A program made the position numbers and the translations under genes. A DNA stretch of 64,000 bases from contig NZ_JAIEZV010000002.1 of NCBI RefSeq assembly GCF_019599545.1, positions 620,001 to 684,000 on the forward strand. Reading direction: 5' to 3'. The notes beneath the pieces were generated by a model, which saw only the letters and a list, made by a program, of their open reading frames with translations, did not search any database and was not told the origin of the DNA. Below are positions 42,804 through 51,257 of this stretch, in pieces (the first letter of the stretch is position 1; the number at the start of each line of letters is the position of its first letter). The DNA comes from Halobacillus sp. Nhm2S1. GTDB taxonomy: Bacteria > Bacillota > Bacilli > Bacillales > Halobacillaceae.

Positions 42804-42949
42804 GGAATGCTACATCTATCCTTCATCATAGCACGCAACGGTGTTTTGTCAACGACTTCCTGCCCACATTATAGAATAATTCTAGTATGAGGACAGGAAG
42901 GTTTCCTTATGCAATATTGAACGAACGTTTGAGCTATTCGCAGCTTCTG

Positions 42950-44182
42950 TTACTTTTCTGACTTATCTTCGAATAACCGAGCAATCTCGACAATGACCTG
43001 GGTGGATTTTTCCATGCTTTCAAGCGAAATGTATTCGTACTTCCCGTGAAAGTTCTCTCCCCCTGTGAATAGGTTCGGCGTTGGCAGTCCCATGTAGGAA
43101 AGTTGAGATCCGTCCGTTCCTCCCCTAATCGGTTTCACAAGCGGCTCTACTTTTTTATTCAGCATGGCCTCATGGGCGATATCTACAATGTGTTTCACTG
43201 GTTCGATTTTGTCTCCCATGTTGTAATATTGATCTTCTATCGTCAGTTCCACACGTTTCATGCCGTAGTTTTCACGGATGGTTTCCGCTATTTGCTTCAT
43301 CTTCTCTTTTTTCTGTTGAAACGCAGTCTTGTCATGATCTCGAATTAAATAAGTTAATTCAGCTTTCTCTACATCCCCCTGTATGGAGTGAAGATGGAAA
43401 AATCCTTCATAACCTTCTGTATGCTCAGGCGCTTCTGTTTCTGGTAAGGACCCTTGAAAAGCCACCGCCAACTTGGCCGCATTCACCATTTTACCTTTTG
43501 CTGTGCCCGGGTGAACGCTGTGGCCGTGGAAGGTCACTTTAGCTGTTGCCGCATTGAAACTCTCATATTGGAGTTCTCCCAATGGACCACCATCGACTGT
43601 ATAAGCATAAGACGCACCAAAACGATCCACATCAAATTTATGAGGACCCCTGCCGATCTCCTCATCCGGCGTAAAAGCTACACGGATTTTTCCATGTTTG
43701 ATATCCGGATTCTTAATCAAATGATGGAGGGCTGTCATAATTTCCGTAATTCCTGCTTTGTTGTCCGCTCCGAGAAGCGTCGTGCCGTCTGTCGTAATCA
43801 AAGTCTGCCCTTTATATGTAGGAAGTTCCGGAAACTCTTCCGGTGACAACACAACATCCTCGCTCAATGCTATTGTGCCACCGTCATAATCCTCTACCAC
43901 GTTCGGGTTCACTCCTGCCCCAGTAAAGTCTGTTGCTGTATCGATGTGTGCAAGAAAGCCGATAACAGGAACTTCTTTATCCGTATTCGATGGAAGGGTC
44001 GCCATCACATAGGCGTGGTCATCGACAGTAACCTCCTCCATTCCCATCTCCTTCAGTTCATCCACCAGTTGATTCGCTAGCTCCCATTGTTTTTCGGTCG
44101 AAGGAGTGGTCGGGCTGTTTTCATCCGATTGTGTGTCGATTTTCACGTAAGAAGTAAAGCGTTCCAGTAATTCATTCTTCAT
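42950..44182 (-). CDS. pepT: Peptidase T (tripeptide aminopeptidase, M20B)
   Basis: Cytosolic dizinc aminopeptidase of 410 residues, removes the N-terminal residue of tripeptides. Metal-site motifs: [42 protein letters not shown], and the C-terminal [31 protein letters not shown]. The N-terminal [11 protein letters not shown] is typical. ATG with GAGGAGG-type site. Divergent from the AI-2E family gene. Confidence 0.97.
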   Translation of the reverse strand: MKNELLERFTSYVKIDTQSDENSPTTPSTEKQWELANQLVDELKEMGMEEVTVDDHAYVMATLPSNTDKEVPVIGFLAHIDTATDFTGAGVNPNVVEDYDGGTIALSEDVVLSPEEFPELPTYKGQTLITTDGTTLLGADNKAGITEIMTALHHLIKNPDIKHGKIRVAFTPDEEIGRGPHKFDVDRFGASYAYTVDGGPLGELQYESFNAATAKVTFHGHSVHPGTAKGKMVNAAKLAVAFQGSLPETEAPEHTEGYEGFFHLHSIQGDVEKAELTYLIRDHDKTAFQQKKEKMKQIAETIRENYGMKRVELTIEDQYYNMGDKIEPVKHIVDIAHEAMLNKKVEPLVKPIRGGTDGSQLSYMGLPTPNLFTGGENFHGKYEYISLESMEKSTQVIVEIARLFEDKSEK

Positions 44183-44319
44183 TCAAGTTCCTCCTCCAAA
44201 TTCATGCTTCTTTTTTCAGTTTATTCTTACTAAGATTAAAAGTAAATGTATTGCTTCACCGGCAAACTTTGGTATTCTTAACATAGTGATTAAACTCTTA
44301 TAAAAAGGTGTGTCCGCTT

Positions 44320-45396
44320 TTGATTCATAAACGTTGGTTCCAAGTCATTGTGACCGCTATCCTTCTCTCCCTCTTGGTTTTATTATTAAACCAAATCCAT
44401 TTTTTCTTTGAACCGATCCTAACCTATATTGCAGCCATCGCTGTTCCTCTCATTGGCGGAGGAATTCTTTTTTATATTTCTCGTCCGATGCTGCAGCTAT
44501 TAGAAAAATACCGGGTCCCACGTATACTAGGGATTCTGATCATCTTTCTTTTCTACATATTCATCGGATTCCTGATCACCCGTTTCATTGCTCCCATCGC
44601 TCAGGAGCAATTCACAAAACTTGTGGACAATATTCCTGATATGGCTGATATGCTAAGTGAAACCGTTACGTACTGGCAGCAAAATCAGGATATTATCCCA
44701 AGTGAATTCAACAGTACCATTGATAATGTAGTCAATAACTTAGAGACCTATTTACAAGGAGCACCAACGGTCATTATCAACGTCGTCAGTCAGCTGATTG
44801 GATTTGTCTTCGCCCTTGTACTTATCCCTTTCTTCCTTTTCTTCATGTTGAAAGATGGGGATAAGCTCGTGCCCTTCATTAAGAAATTCTTAAGTCCTCG
44901 TGCTGCGAAAAGCTTTGAAAAGCTTGCTCGGTCCGTGGACTACACGCTGAACGCTTTCATCTTGGGCCAAATGACAGTAAGTATAGTCGTTGGTCTCCTG
45001 CTTTTGATCGGCTACATGATCATAGATTTGAGATACGCCCTTACCCTGGCCTTGTTTGCCATGGTTATGAATGTCATTCCTTTTGTCGGTCCATTTTTAG
45101 CTGTAATTCCAGCCCTGCTCGTAGGACTGTTCCAGGATCCAATCCTTGCTGTCTGGGTGGCCGTTATTACAATTATCGCCCAACAGCTGGAGGGAAACTT
45201 TGTATCCCCGAACGTCATGGGGAAAGCGCTCAGTATCCATCCACTGACCATCATTACCTTGATCCTGGCAGCAGGAAGTCTCGCCGGATTTCTGGGATTG
45301 TTGTTCGCGATCCCGACCTACGCAGTACTGAAAGCCATCATCAGTCATTTTTACGAAGAATGGCTTGAGAGAAGAGAAACCACGAATCCAGAATAA
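44320..45396 (+). CDS. AI-2E family transporter (YtvI/PerM-type)
   Basis: The 358-residue membrane protein has about eight helices of the AI-2E (UPF0118) family: FYISRPMLQLLEKYRVPR, GAPTVIINVVSQLIGFVFALVLIPFFLFFMLKDGDKL and the C-terminal PFVGPFLAVIPALLVGLFQDP-IAQQLEGNFVSPNVMGKALSIHPL. Members export autoinducer-2 or act as Na/H exchangers; assignment of function from this name would be unsafe. Start taken as the TTG at 44320 after AAAGGTG; the GTG at 44308 overlaps that site. Confidence 0.9.
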   Translation: MIHKRWFQVIVTAILLSLLVLLLNQIHFFFEPILTYIAAIAVPLIGGGILFYISRPMLQLLEKYRVPRILGILIIFLFYIFIGFLITRFIAPIAQEQFTKLVDNIPDMADMLSETVTYWQQNQDIIPSEFNSTIDNVVNNLETYLQGAPTVIINVVSQLIGFVFALVLIPFFLFFMLKDGDKLVPFIKKFLSPRAAKSFEKLARSVDYTLNAFILGQMTVSIVVGLLLLIGYMIIDLRYALTLALFAMVMNVIPFVGPFLAVIPALLVGLFQDPILAVWVAVITIIAQQLEGNFVSPNVMGKALSIHPLTIITLILAAGSLAGFLGLLFAIPTYAVLKAIISHFYEEWLERRETTNPE

Positions 45397-45404
45397 TATC
45401 TGCT

Positions 45405-45437
45405 GAAACCCGCTATTTATAGTGGGTTTCATTTTTT
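45405..45437 (+). terminator. Terminator after the AI-2E family gene
   Basis: GAAACCCGCT (45405-45414) / AGTGGGTTTC (45421-45430) followed by T-run. Confidence 0.86.
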
Positions 45438-45475
45438 GCAAACAAGACGAACTACACGGAAAGCGAGGAAAAGAA

Positions 45476-46660
45476 ATGCCACAACCGAAACTTTGGACAT
45501 GGCCGTTCATCTTTTTAATCTTAGCCAACCTATTCACATTCATGAGCTTTCAAATGCTTCTTCCAAACCTGCCCCCCTATATTGAATCCATTGGAGGCTC
45601 GAGTTTACAAGTAGGACTGATTACAACGACGTTCGCCTTTGCCGCAATCATTATTCGCCCTTTCATCGGCCATCTGCTGATGACGCGGCCACGTAAAATT
45701 CTTGTTTTGATCGGAGCGATTTCCCTACTAGTCATGACCGCCCTTTACCCGATTACCCAAGTGGTTGTCATTCTGTTGATTATTCGTTTCATCCACGGAA
45801 TTGCGTGGGGATGGTCTACAACGGTAAACGGGACCGCTGCCGTGGATCTCGTTCCGAGAAGACGTGTAGGAGAAGGCATGGGGTACTTCGGACTCTCTGT
45901 AACGGTGGGGATGATCATGGCTCCAAGCCTGGGCATTTACCTTTATCAGAATTATTCCTTTGACCTACTTGTCGGCATTGCTGCTGCCTTGGGAATCATT
46001 GCCATCCTGCTCTTTTCTGTTACTCGTTTTGTAACACCAGAGCAAGTATATAAGAACCAAGAAGATCCTCCACGCTTTTCTTTTACTGCTTCTCTCATTG
46101 AAAAAAGAAGCTGGTATCCGGCCCTCGTTACAATTTTGAATACATTCGGCTACGGATCTGTGGTTACCTATATCGTAATTTTCGGCAACGAACAAGGTCT
46201 TACCGGGACTTTTCTCTTTTATTTCTTTAATGCTGTATTTGCGACCATAACGAGACCGATCACGGGTCGATACTTTGATAAAAACGGTCCGTGGAAATTG
46301 ATCATGATTTGTTCATTCATATCGTTCGGTGCCATGTGGGTGCTCGCTCTTGCCAGTTCAAACGTCCACTTAATCATTGCGGGGGCTTTGTTTGGAATTG
46401 GTTTCGGATCCATGATGCCTGCGCTTCAAGCATGGGTCATTTCCAAAACCACGACAGAGCGAAGCGGAATTGCTAACGGGATGTACTATTCATCGATTGA
46501 TCTCGGAATCGGATCCAGTGCATTCATTCTTGGGTTTGTTTATCAGTTTGTCGAAACGGCTACGCTATTTAAGCTGTCCAGCTTTCTCTTCCTTCTCGTA
46601 CTGCTGCTCACAATTTTGGACTACAGAAAACAAACCGAACCCTGGGTAGCTCCGGAATAG
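45476..46660 (+). CDS. Major facilitator superfamily transporter
   Basis: A 394-residue protein with about 12 helices. Motif A-type loop GHLLMTRPRKILVLIG after TM2 and a second copy-like GRYFDKNGPWKLIM. The start ATG follows GAGGAAAAG. Substrate unknown; the family of YfcJ/multidrug-like exporters is most similar by eye. Single gene after the AI-2E terminator. Confidence 0.88.
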   Translation: MPQPKLWTWPFIFLILANLFTFMSFQMLLPNLPPYIESIGGSSLQVGLITTTFAFAAIIIRPFIGHLLMTRPRKILVLIGAISLLVMTALYPITQVVVILLIIRFIHGIAWGWSTTVNGTAAVDLVPRRRVGEGMGYFGLSVTVGMIMAPSLGIYLYQNYSFDLLVGIAAALGIIAILLFSVTRFVTPEQVYKNQEDPPRFSFTASLIEKRSWYPALVTILNTFGYGSVVTYIVIFGNEQGLTGTFLFYFFNAVFATITRPITGRYFDKNGPWKLIMICSFISFGAMWVLALASSNVHLIIAGALFGIGFGSMMPALQAWVISKTTTERSGIANGMYYSSIDLGIGSSAFILGFVYQFVETATLFKLSSFLFLLVLLLTILDYRKQTEPWVAPE

Positions 46661-46667
46661 GATTTCT

Positions 46668-46810
46668 TATACACCGATTATTGGCATGGTGAGACCCCAC
46701 AGGACGCAGTCCGAGGAGGATCTCACCGCGCTCCCTCGGAAAGCGAGCTATTCCCCTCAACTCCGTCCACTCAAGAAAAGTCTCGAAACTTCACTTCCAC
46801 AATCGGGACC
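46668..46810. repeat. Intergenic repeat family, copy D
   Basis: A GGTGAGACCCCACAGGACGC ... CGAGGAGGATCTCACC hairpin followed by CTCCCTCGGAAAGCGAGC, matching the interior of copies A and C. Its right end TCTCGAAACTTCACTTCCACA (46781-46801) followed by ATCGGGA corresponds to the TIR of copy C; the left TIR is not recognisable. Confidence 0.8.
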
Positions 46811-46834
46811 TTTAGTTGAAGTAAAGTTATCATG

Positions 46835-46870
46835 AAAAATGTCCAGAGCTGGTGGGCTCTGGACATTTTT
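46835..46870. terminator. Terminator of the TRAP operon (bidirectional)
   Basis: AAAAATGTCCAGAGC (46835-46849) / GCTCTGGACATTTTT (46856-46870). Confidence 0.93.
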
Positions 46871-46879
46871 CAATGTGTT

Positions 46880-47947
46880 TTATTCGCCTGAAGCTTCAAT
46901 TTCTTCAAGAAGCTTATCAAGAACTTGTCCGTCTACGGTAGAAACATCACTACGGTAGAAGTCACGCACAGGAAGCGCTTTTTCTTTGAAAGCTTTGCGT
47001 TGTTCCTCTGTCAATTCAATAATTTCTGTTGGGTTTTCTGTATCGTTTTTAATCGTTTCTAGATACTCTTCATTCTGCTTCTTCTGCTCTTCGAATACCC
47101 AGTCCTGCATTTCTTTAACCGTTTCATCAACCATTGTCTTCATTTCATCATCAAGACCTGCATACCAGTCTGTGTTGACTGTCGTCATCGCTACATAGTT
47201 ATTGTGGTTCGATAGTGTCATGTAATCCTGTACTTCATAGAAAGAAGCGTCTCCAATAAAGAAGATTGGATTCTCCTGACCTTCCACTGTACCTCTATCC
47301 AATGCTGTATAAAGCTCTGACCAACTCATTGGTGTAGGGTCTGCTCCGTACGCCTCATAGGATTTTAGAATCAATGGAGACGTCTGTGTACGCATTTTAA
47401 AGTTTTCGAAGTCGGCAGGTTCTTCAATAGACTTACTGGATGTCCACTGCATCGCACCTTCTGTCCAGTAAGCTAACGGAGAAATGCTGTGTTCTTCATA
47501 AAGCTCTCGAAGATCTGTATTCAATGCTTCACTATCATTCAAAATTTGTTGTGTCTTTTCTACGCTATCTGGGAAAAGGAAATGCAAAGCAAAGATTTGT
47601 CCCTCTTTTACCATGTTACCTGTAAAACCAGGAGACATAATCGCCATCTGTACGGTTCCATTCTGAAGCTGCTCTACTTGGTCTGTCTCACTTCCAAGAC
47701 CACCAAATTCATAAACATCAATGTTTACAGCTCCATCTGATTTTTCGTTCATACGCTTAGCGAATTCTTCTGCGTATTCATATTGGACCTGCCCATCCAC
47801 TTCTTCCGTTACAAACTTCCAGTTGTAGGTTTCTCCACCATCACCACTGGCATTGCCGTCTCCACCGTCACTGCCACCGCAGGCAGCAAGGACCATGCTG
47901 AGCATGACTAAAGACATGAATGTTAACAAACTATTTTTTTTAAAGAT
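46880..47947 (-). CDS. TRAP transporter solute-binding protein, DctP family (start codon probably ATC)
   Basis: Lipoprotein binding component of a TRAP importer, 355 residues from the chosen start. The signal MFKKNSLLTFMSLVMLSMVLAAC ends in a lipobox (LAAC). Domain features VEQLQNGTVQMAIMSPGF, FENFKMRTQTSPL and PMSWSELYTALDRGTVEGQENP are typical of DctP. The only strong ribosome binding site (GGGGAGG) is 8 nt before an ATC codon at 47947; no ATG, GTG or TTG is at a usable distance. A GTG at 47986 lacks a site and would add an odd N-terminal extension. Confidence 0.9.
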   Translation of the reverse strand: MFKKNSLLTFMSLVMLSMVLAACGGSDGGDGNASGDGGETYNWKFVTEEVDGQVQYEYAEEFAKRMNEKSDGAVNIDVYEFGGLGSETDQVEQLQNGTVQMAIMSPGFTGNMVKEGQIFALHFLFPDSVEKTQQILNDSEALNTDLRELYEEHSISPLAYWTEGAMQWTSSKSIEEPADFENFKMRTQTSPLILKSYEAYGADPTPMSWSELYTALDRGTVEGQENPIFFIGDASFYEVQDYMTLSNHNNYVAMTTVNTDWYAGLDDEMKTMVDETVKEMQDWVFEEQKKQNEEYLETIKNDTENPTEIIELTEEQRKAFKEKALPVRDFYRSDVSTVDGQVLDKLLEEIEASGE

Positions 47948-47992
47948 AACAATAACCTCCCCATTTTTTTGTATATCAGCTTCCACTCTGGA

Positions 47993-49258
47993 TTAAAGAA
48001 GAATGAGTGAAAGTTCCTCAAAGAATATCAGTAATATTGAGATAGCAAACATCATCAGGATATATGGCGGTGTTCCTTTGATGACCTCTAAATAAGGCTT
48101 ATTGAACACCGCACTGGCGGTAAAAATATCGACTCCGAATGGAGGTGTGGCTGAACCTAAAGCCGCTTGGAATGTGATTACAACTCCTAAATGGATAGGA
48201 TCTACTCCTGCGCTCATCGCGGCAGGATAGAAGATAGGAGTCAATATCAAGATAACAACGATTGGATCGACGAACATACATCCAATGAAGAAGAAAATCG
48301 TCACCATCAAGAGTACGTAAATGGCACTAGGGTCTGAGCCAAGAACGGTTTCAGTAATCATCTGCGGTATCCGAGCAAATGAAATGACCCATGTAAAAGC
48401 TTGACCACCGGCGACAAGAACGAAGACGGCAGATGTCACTAAACCTGTAGACCGGGCAATTTTAGGCAGTTCTTTAATATGTACAGACCGATAAACAAGC
48501 ACTTCAAGGACAAAGGCATAAAGCACAGACATCCCAGCTGCCTCTGTGGGACTAAACACCCCCGTGTAGATACCACCAATAATTAAAACCGGGAACCCTA
48601 ACGGAAGCAACGCCTTTTTAGTCATCTGCAGCCTTTCGCTCCATGTAGCTTTATTCGCTAATGGAATGTCAGCCATCTTTGCGTAAACGACACTGTAAAT
48701 GGAAAAGCACAAGAAGACGATCACGCCTGGGATAATTCCGGCGATAAACAAATCACCTACGGATGTTCCAGATACCAATCCATATATGATCATCCCGATA
48801 CTTGGTGGGACAAGTAAAGCTACATCACTGGAATTGATAATCAAGGCCATCGCTGTCGGATCTTTGTAGCCGATTTTCAGCAAGCGCTCTCTCATCGGTT
48901 TACCGATGGCTACAACAGTCGCCTGCGTGGATCCGGATATCGCACCGAACAGGGTACACGCAGCTGCGGTTGTAACCGCATAGCCTCCCCGGATATGGCC
49001 AATGAAAGACCCAATAAAATCTAACAATCGATTCGATGTCTTACCTGTCGTCATAATATCCGCTGCAAAAATGAACAACGGTACGGCTAGAAGAACATAT
49101 GGTTCTATCCCTGTAGAAAATTGTTGCATGAGAATCATAGGATCCAAATTCGGAAAGTAAATGAACATAATGACCAATGGTGCCACCATCAACGGAATCA
49201 TCATTGGAAAGTTCAATAAAAGAAGGATCACCATGATTATGAGCATTGTGGCTATCAT
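47993..49258 (-). CDS. TRAP transporter large permease subunit, DctM family
   Basis: The 421-residue protein with 11-12 helices is the ion-coupled translocation subunit. Conserved motifs are LLAVPLFIFAADIMTTGKTSNRLLDF, AACTLFGAISGSTQATVVAIGKPM, LLVPPSIGMIIYG and GVFSPTEAAGMSVLYAF. It is followed within 50 nt by the binding protein gene; both are in the Q-M-P order seen in many marine bacteria. Substrates are usually C4-dicarboxylates, sialic acid or ectoine; cannot be told here. Confidence 0.95.
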   Translation of the reverse strand: MIATMLIIMVILLLLNFPMMIPLMVAPLVIMFIYFPNLDPMILMQQFSTGIEPYVLLAVPLFIFAADIMTTGKTSNRLLDFIGSFIGHIRGGYAVTTAAACTLFGAISGSTQATVVAIGKPMRERLLKIGYKDPTAMALIINSSDVALLVPPSIGMIIYGLVSGTSVGDLFIAGIIPGVIVFLCFSIYSVVYAKMADIPLANKATWSERLQMTKKALLPLGFPVLIIGGIYTGVFSPTEAAGMSVLYAFVLEVLVYRSVHIKELPKIARSTGLVTSAVFVLVAGGQAFTWVISFARIPQMITETVLGSDPSAIYVLLMVTIFFFIGCMFVDPIVVILILTPIFYPAAMSAGVDPIHLGVVITFQAALGSATPPFGVDIFTASAVFNKPYLEVIKGTPPYILMMFAISILLIFFEELSLILL

Positions 49259-49288
49259 ATCGTTACCCTTTCTTCATCGTAATTTTTT

Positions 49289-49843
49289 TTACAAGTGCGT
49301 TCCTTCTAGTTCTTTTGTTTTTTCATCGTTATAGTCCTTGGCATCTGTCCCTAAATACACTTCATCACGATGCTTAATGTTGATCCATGCATTTCTTAGA
49401 AACTGTACACCTCCGAGTAAAAACCCGATCGGGATAAAGATGTACAAGTAATAGGCGGGCATCTCCAATGCAGATGTTACCCTGCCAGATTCATAGACAT
49501 CGAGGACGTAGAAGCCTGAATAATAAGCGAGTACAAATAAGACAGCGGCGGTTCCTAATGGAATGAGCACAGCTAGAACTTTCCTCACTTTGAAAGGAGC
49601 CAGATCGTAAAAAGCGGACATACTTATATGACGTCCCTTTCTTGCTGCATAACTAATTCCCATGAATGTCGCTACCACAATCGCTATTTGACTCACTTCG
49701 TCTGCAAAGGGTGGCGAATAGCTGAACAACGCCCTGCTTAACGCCTTTCCTACGACCATCAAGGCAATGATGATCACAGCATAACTTAATATGAATTCTT
49801 CGATCTTTAGAATGATTTTGTCTACTACTTTTAATACATTCAA
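49289..49843 (-). CDS. TRAP transporter small permease subunit, DctQ family
   Basis: The 184-residue membrane protein has four helices, with the DctQ motif ADEVSQIAIVVATFMGISYAARKGRHISMSAFYDLAP. TTG start at 49843 with AGGAGG 9 nt before it. First gene of the TRAP unit, 30 nt before the large subunit. Confidence 0.93.
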   Translation of the reverse strand: MNVLKVVDKIILKIEEFILSYAVIIIALMVVGKALSRALFSYSPPFADEVSQIAIVVATFMGISYAARKGRHISMSAFYDLAPFKVRKVLAVLIPLGTAAVLFVLAYYSGFYVLDVYESGRVTSALEMPAYYLYIFIPIGFLLGGVQFLRNAWINIKHRDEVYLGTDAKDYNDEKTKELEGTHL

Positions 49844-50062
49844 CTATGTAATCCTCCTAAATGATTGATGTAGTAGTTTTTAGGTCAATTACTAAACATA
49901 ATACCGAAATTGATTCCCTTCACTCAAATCAGTTTAAACAGAATTTTTCGTCTATTTTATGTATATTTTACCATGTAAGGAACTTGTAATTGTTGGATGT
50001 ATATATGTTCGGTATAGCTCATCATAGATGCTGAATACTCCAATTTCACTATTACATTTTCC

Positions 50063-50908
50063 TTATTTTGTAAAAAGATAGACAACTGAATCCCCTATTC
50101 TTTCATATCCAATTTTTCTATAAATCGAATTTGATGTAGGATTGGCAAGGTCCGTATAGAGAGAACAAAAAGAGTAGCCACTATTCAACAGTTTATTAGT
50201 GAGATGCCAAACCGCTTGAGAGGCATATCCCTTCCTTTTGTACCGATCAGGTGTAAACACAGCATTAATTGTCGCTCCATTTTTGGTTGTTCGTGCCCGA
50301 CTTGCCATGGAAACGGCAGTCCCTTCGACGATCCATAAATGAAGACGCCCATCCGCAATCAGATTTTCAGCCAATTCCTCCGCGCGTCCAACTACATGAT
50401 CCTCCCCCGTTTCTCTTCCATACTGTCTCAGCCAATCTTCAACAAGGGGCTGATGAGAAGCATCTGATTCAATTAAATGACCCTTTTGTTTTTGTATCGT
50501 TTTCAATTGATGCAATCTGAAAATTCCTTGTTCCATCTGTAGTTCTGCTTCCTGCCCTGTATGATCCATCCATTCTTTCAAGAAAAATTCTACCGCCTTT
50601 CGTTCCCCGAGCACTCCAGGGACATCATGCTCTTCTTTAACCAGGTACTGGACAAATGCACGGATGTGAGCAGGTTCCCAATGTGTGAGCGAGGGAATGA
50701 TCCATAAATGTGGAGGCGTTCTCATTGACATGAATGTAGTTTTTCCGTTGTCCTGGAACCTGATTAAATGACAAGCTTCTTTTCCTTGAGTATTCTTCAG
50801 ACGTTCTAAAATACCCAAAGGCAGGTTGTTTTCTGCTTCCTTATCCAGGAGTAATGGTTCCACTTGTTCATGAAACTTGATTGGATCGTGTTCATAAATT
50901 ATAGTCAT
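50063..50908 (-). CDS. GNAT family N-acetyltransferase
   Basis: A 281-residue protein. The C-terminal half has the acetyl-CoA fold (VSMASRARTTKNGATINAVFTPDRYKRKGYASQAVWHLTNKLL and DLANPTSNSIYRKIGYERIGD). The N-terminal half (PIKFHEQVEPLLLDKEAENN ... MRTPPHLWIIPSL) is a family-specific extension. The ATG at 50908 follows AAAGGGG; the longer frame to 51037 lacks support and crosses the start of the divergent SE1832 gene. Confidence 0.85.
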   Translation of the reverse strand: MTIIYEHDPIKFHEQVEPLLLDKEAENNLPLGILERLKNTQGKEACHLIRFQDNGKTTFMSMRTPPHLWIIPSLTHWEPAHIRAFVQYLVKEEHDVPGVLGERKAVEFFLKEWMDHTGQEAELQMEQGIFRLHQLKTIQKQKGHLIESDASHQPLVEDWLRQYGRETGEDHVVGRAEELAENLIADGRLHLWIVEGTAVSMASRARTTKNGATINAVFTPDRYKRKGYASQAVWHLTNKLLNSGYSFCSLYTDLANPTSNSIYRKIGYERIGDSVVYLFTK

Positions 50909-51035
50909 CAGTAAGTACCCCTTTTCTTTTTGCTTTAAACCAGTTTTTTGGTGAAATTCTGAATAAGATGAATTTTTCTTTCCATTATACGTCTCAATGA
51001 TAAGTGGAACAACATAAAGAAAGGAAGAATAAACC

Positions 51036-51218
51036 ATGACAAAAAAAGAAATCCAAGATCAAATCACTTTCTTAAAATCTGATTATATCCGCATCCAAGG
51101 GGACTTAGATAAGCTTGAAGCTGCCGGAGGTAATGTGCAAAATGCAGAAAAACAGCTGGCTCGTATGGAAGAAGAGCTAAAGGAACTGAATAAGCAACTG
51201 GCTCAGGCAGAGCAATAA
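51036..51218 (+). CDS. SE1832 family protein
   Basis: A 60-residue helical protein, MTKKEIQDQITFLKSDYIRI ... LKELNKQLAQAEQ, predicted to be one long coiled coil. It matches the SE1832 family of unknown function. GGAAG lies before the ATG, followed by its own terminator. Divergent from the GNAT gene. Confidence 0.82.
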   Translation: MTKKEIQDQITFLKSDYIRIQGDLDKLEAAGGNVQNAEKQLARMEEELKELNKQLAQAEQ

Positions 51219-51254
51219 AAAAAGACGGAGGATCCTGTTATCCTCCGTCTTTTT
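51217..51254. terminator. Bidirectional terminator between SE1832 and the antiporter gene
   Basis: AAAAGACGGAGGAT (51220-51233) / ATCCTCCGTCTTTT (51240-51253). Confidence 0.93.
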
Positions 51255-51257
51255 AAT

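Noticed and set aside
45097-45543. 148-residue leftward frame across the AI-2E/MFS junction
   Set aside because: It is antisense to a well supported gene and crosses a terminator.
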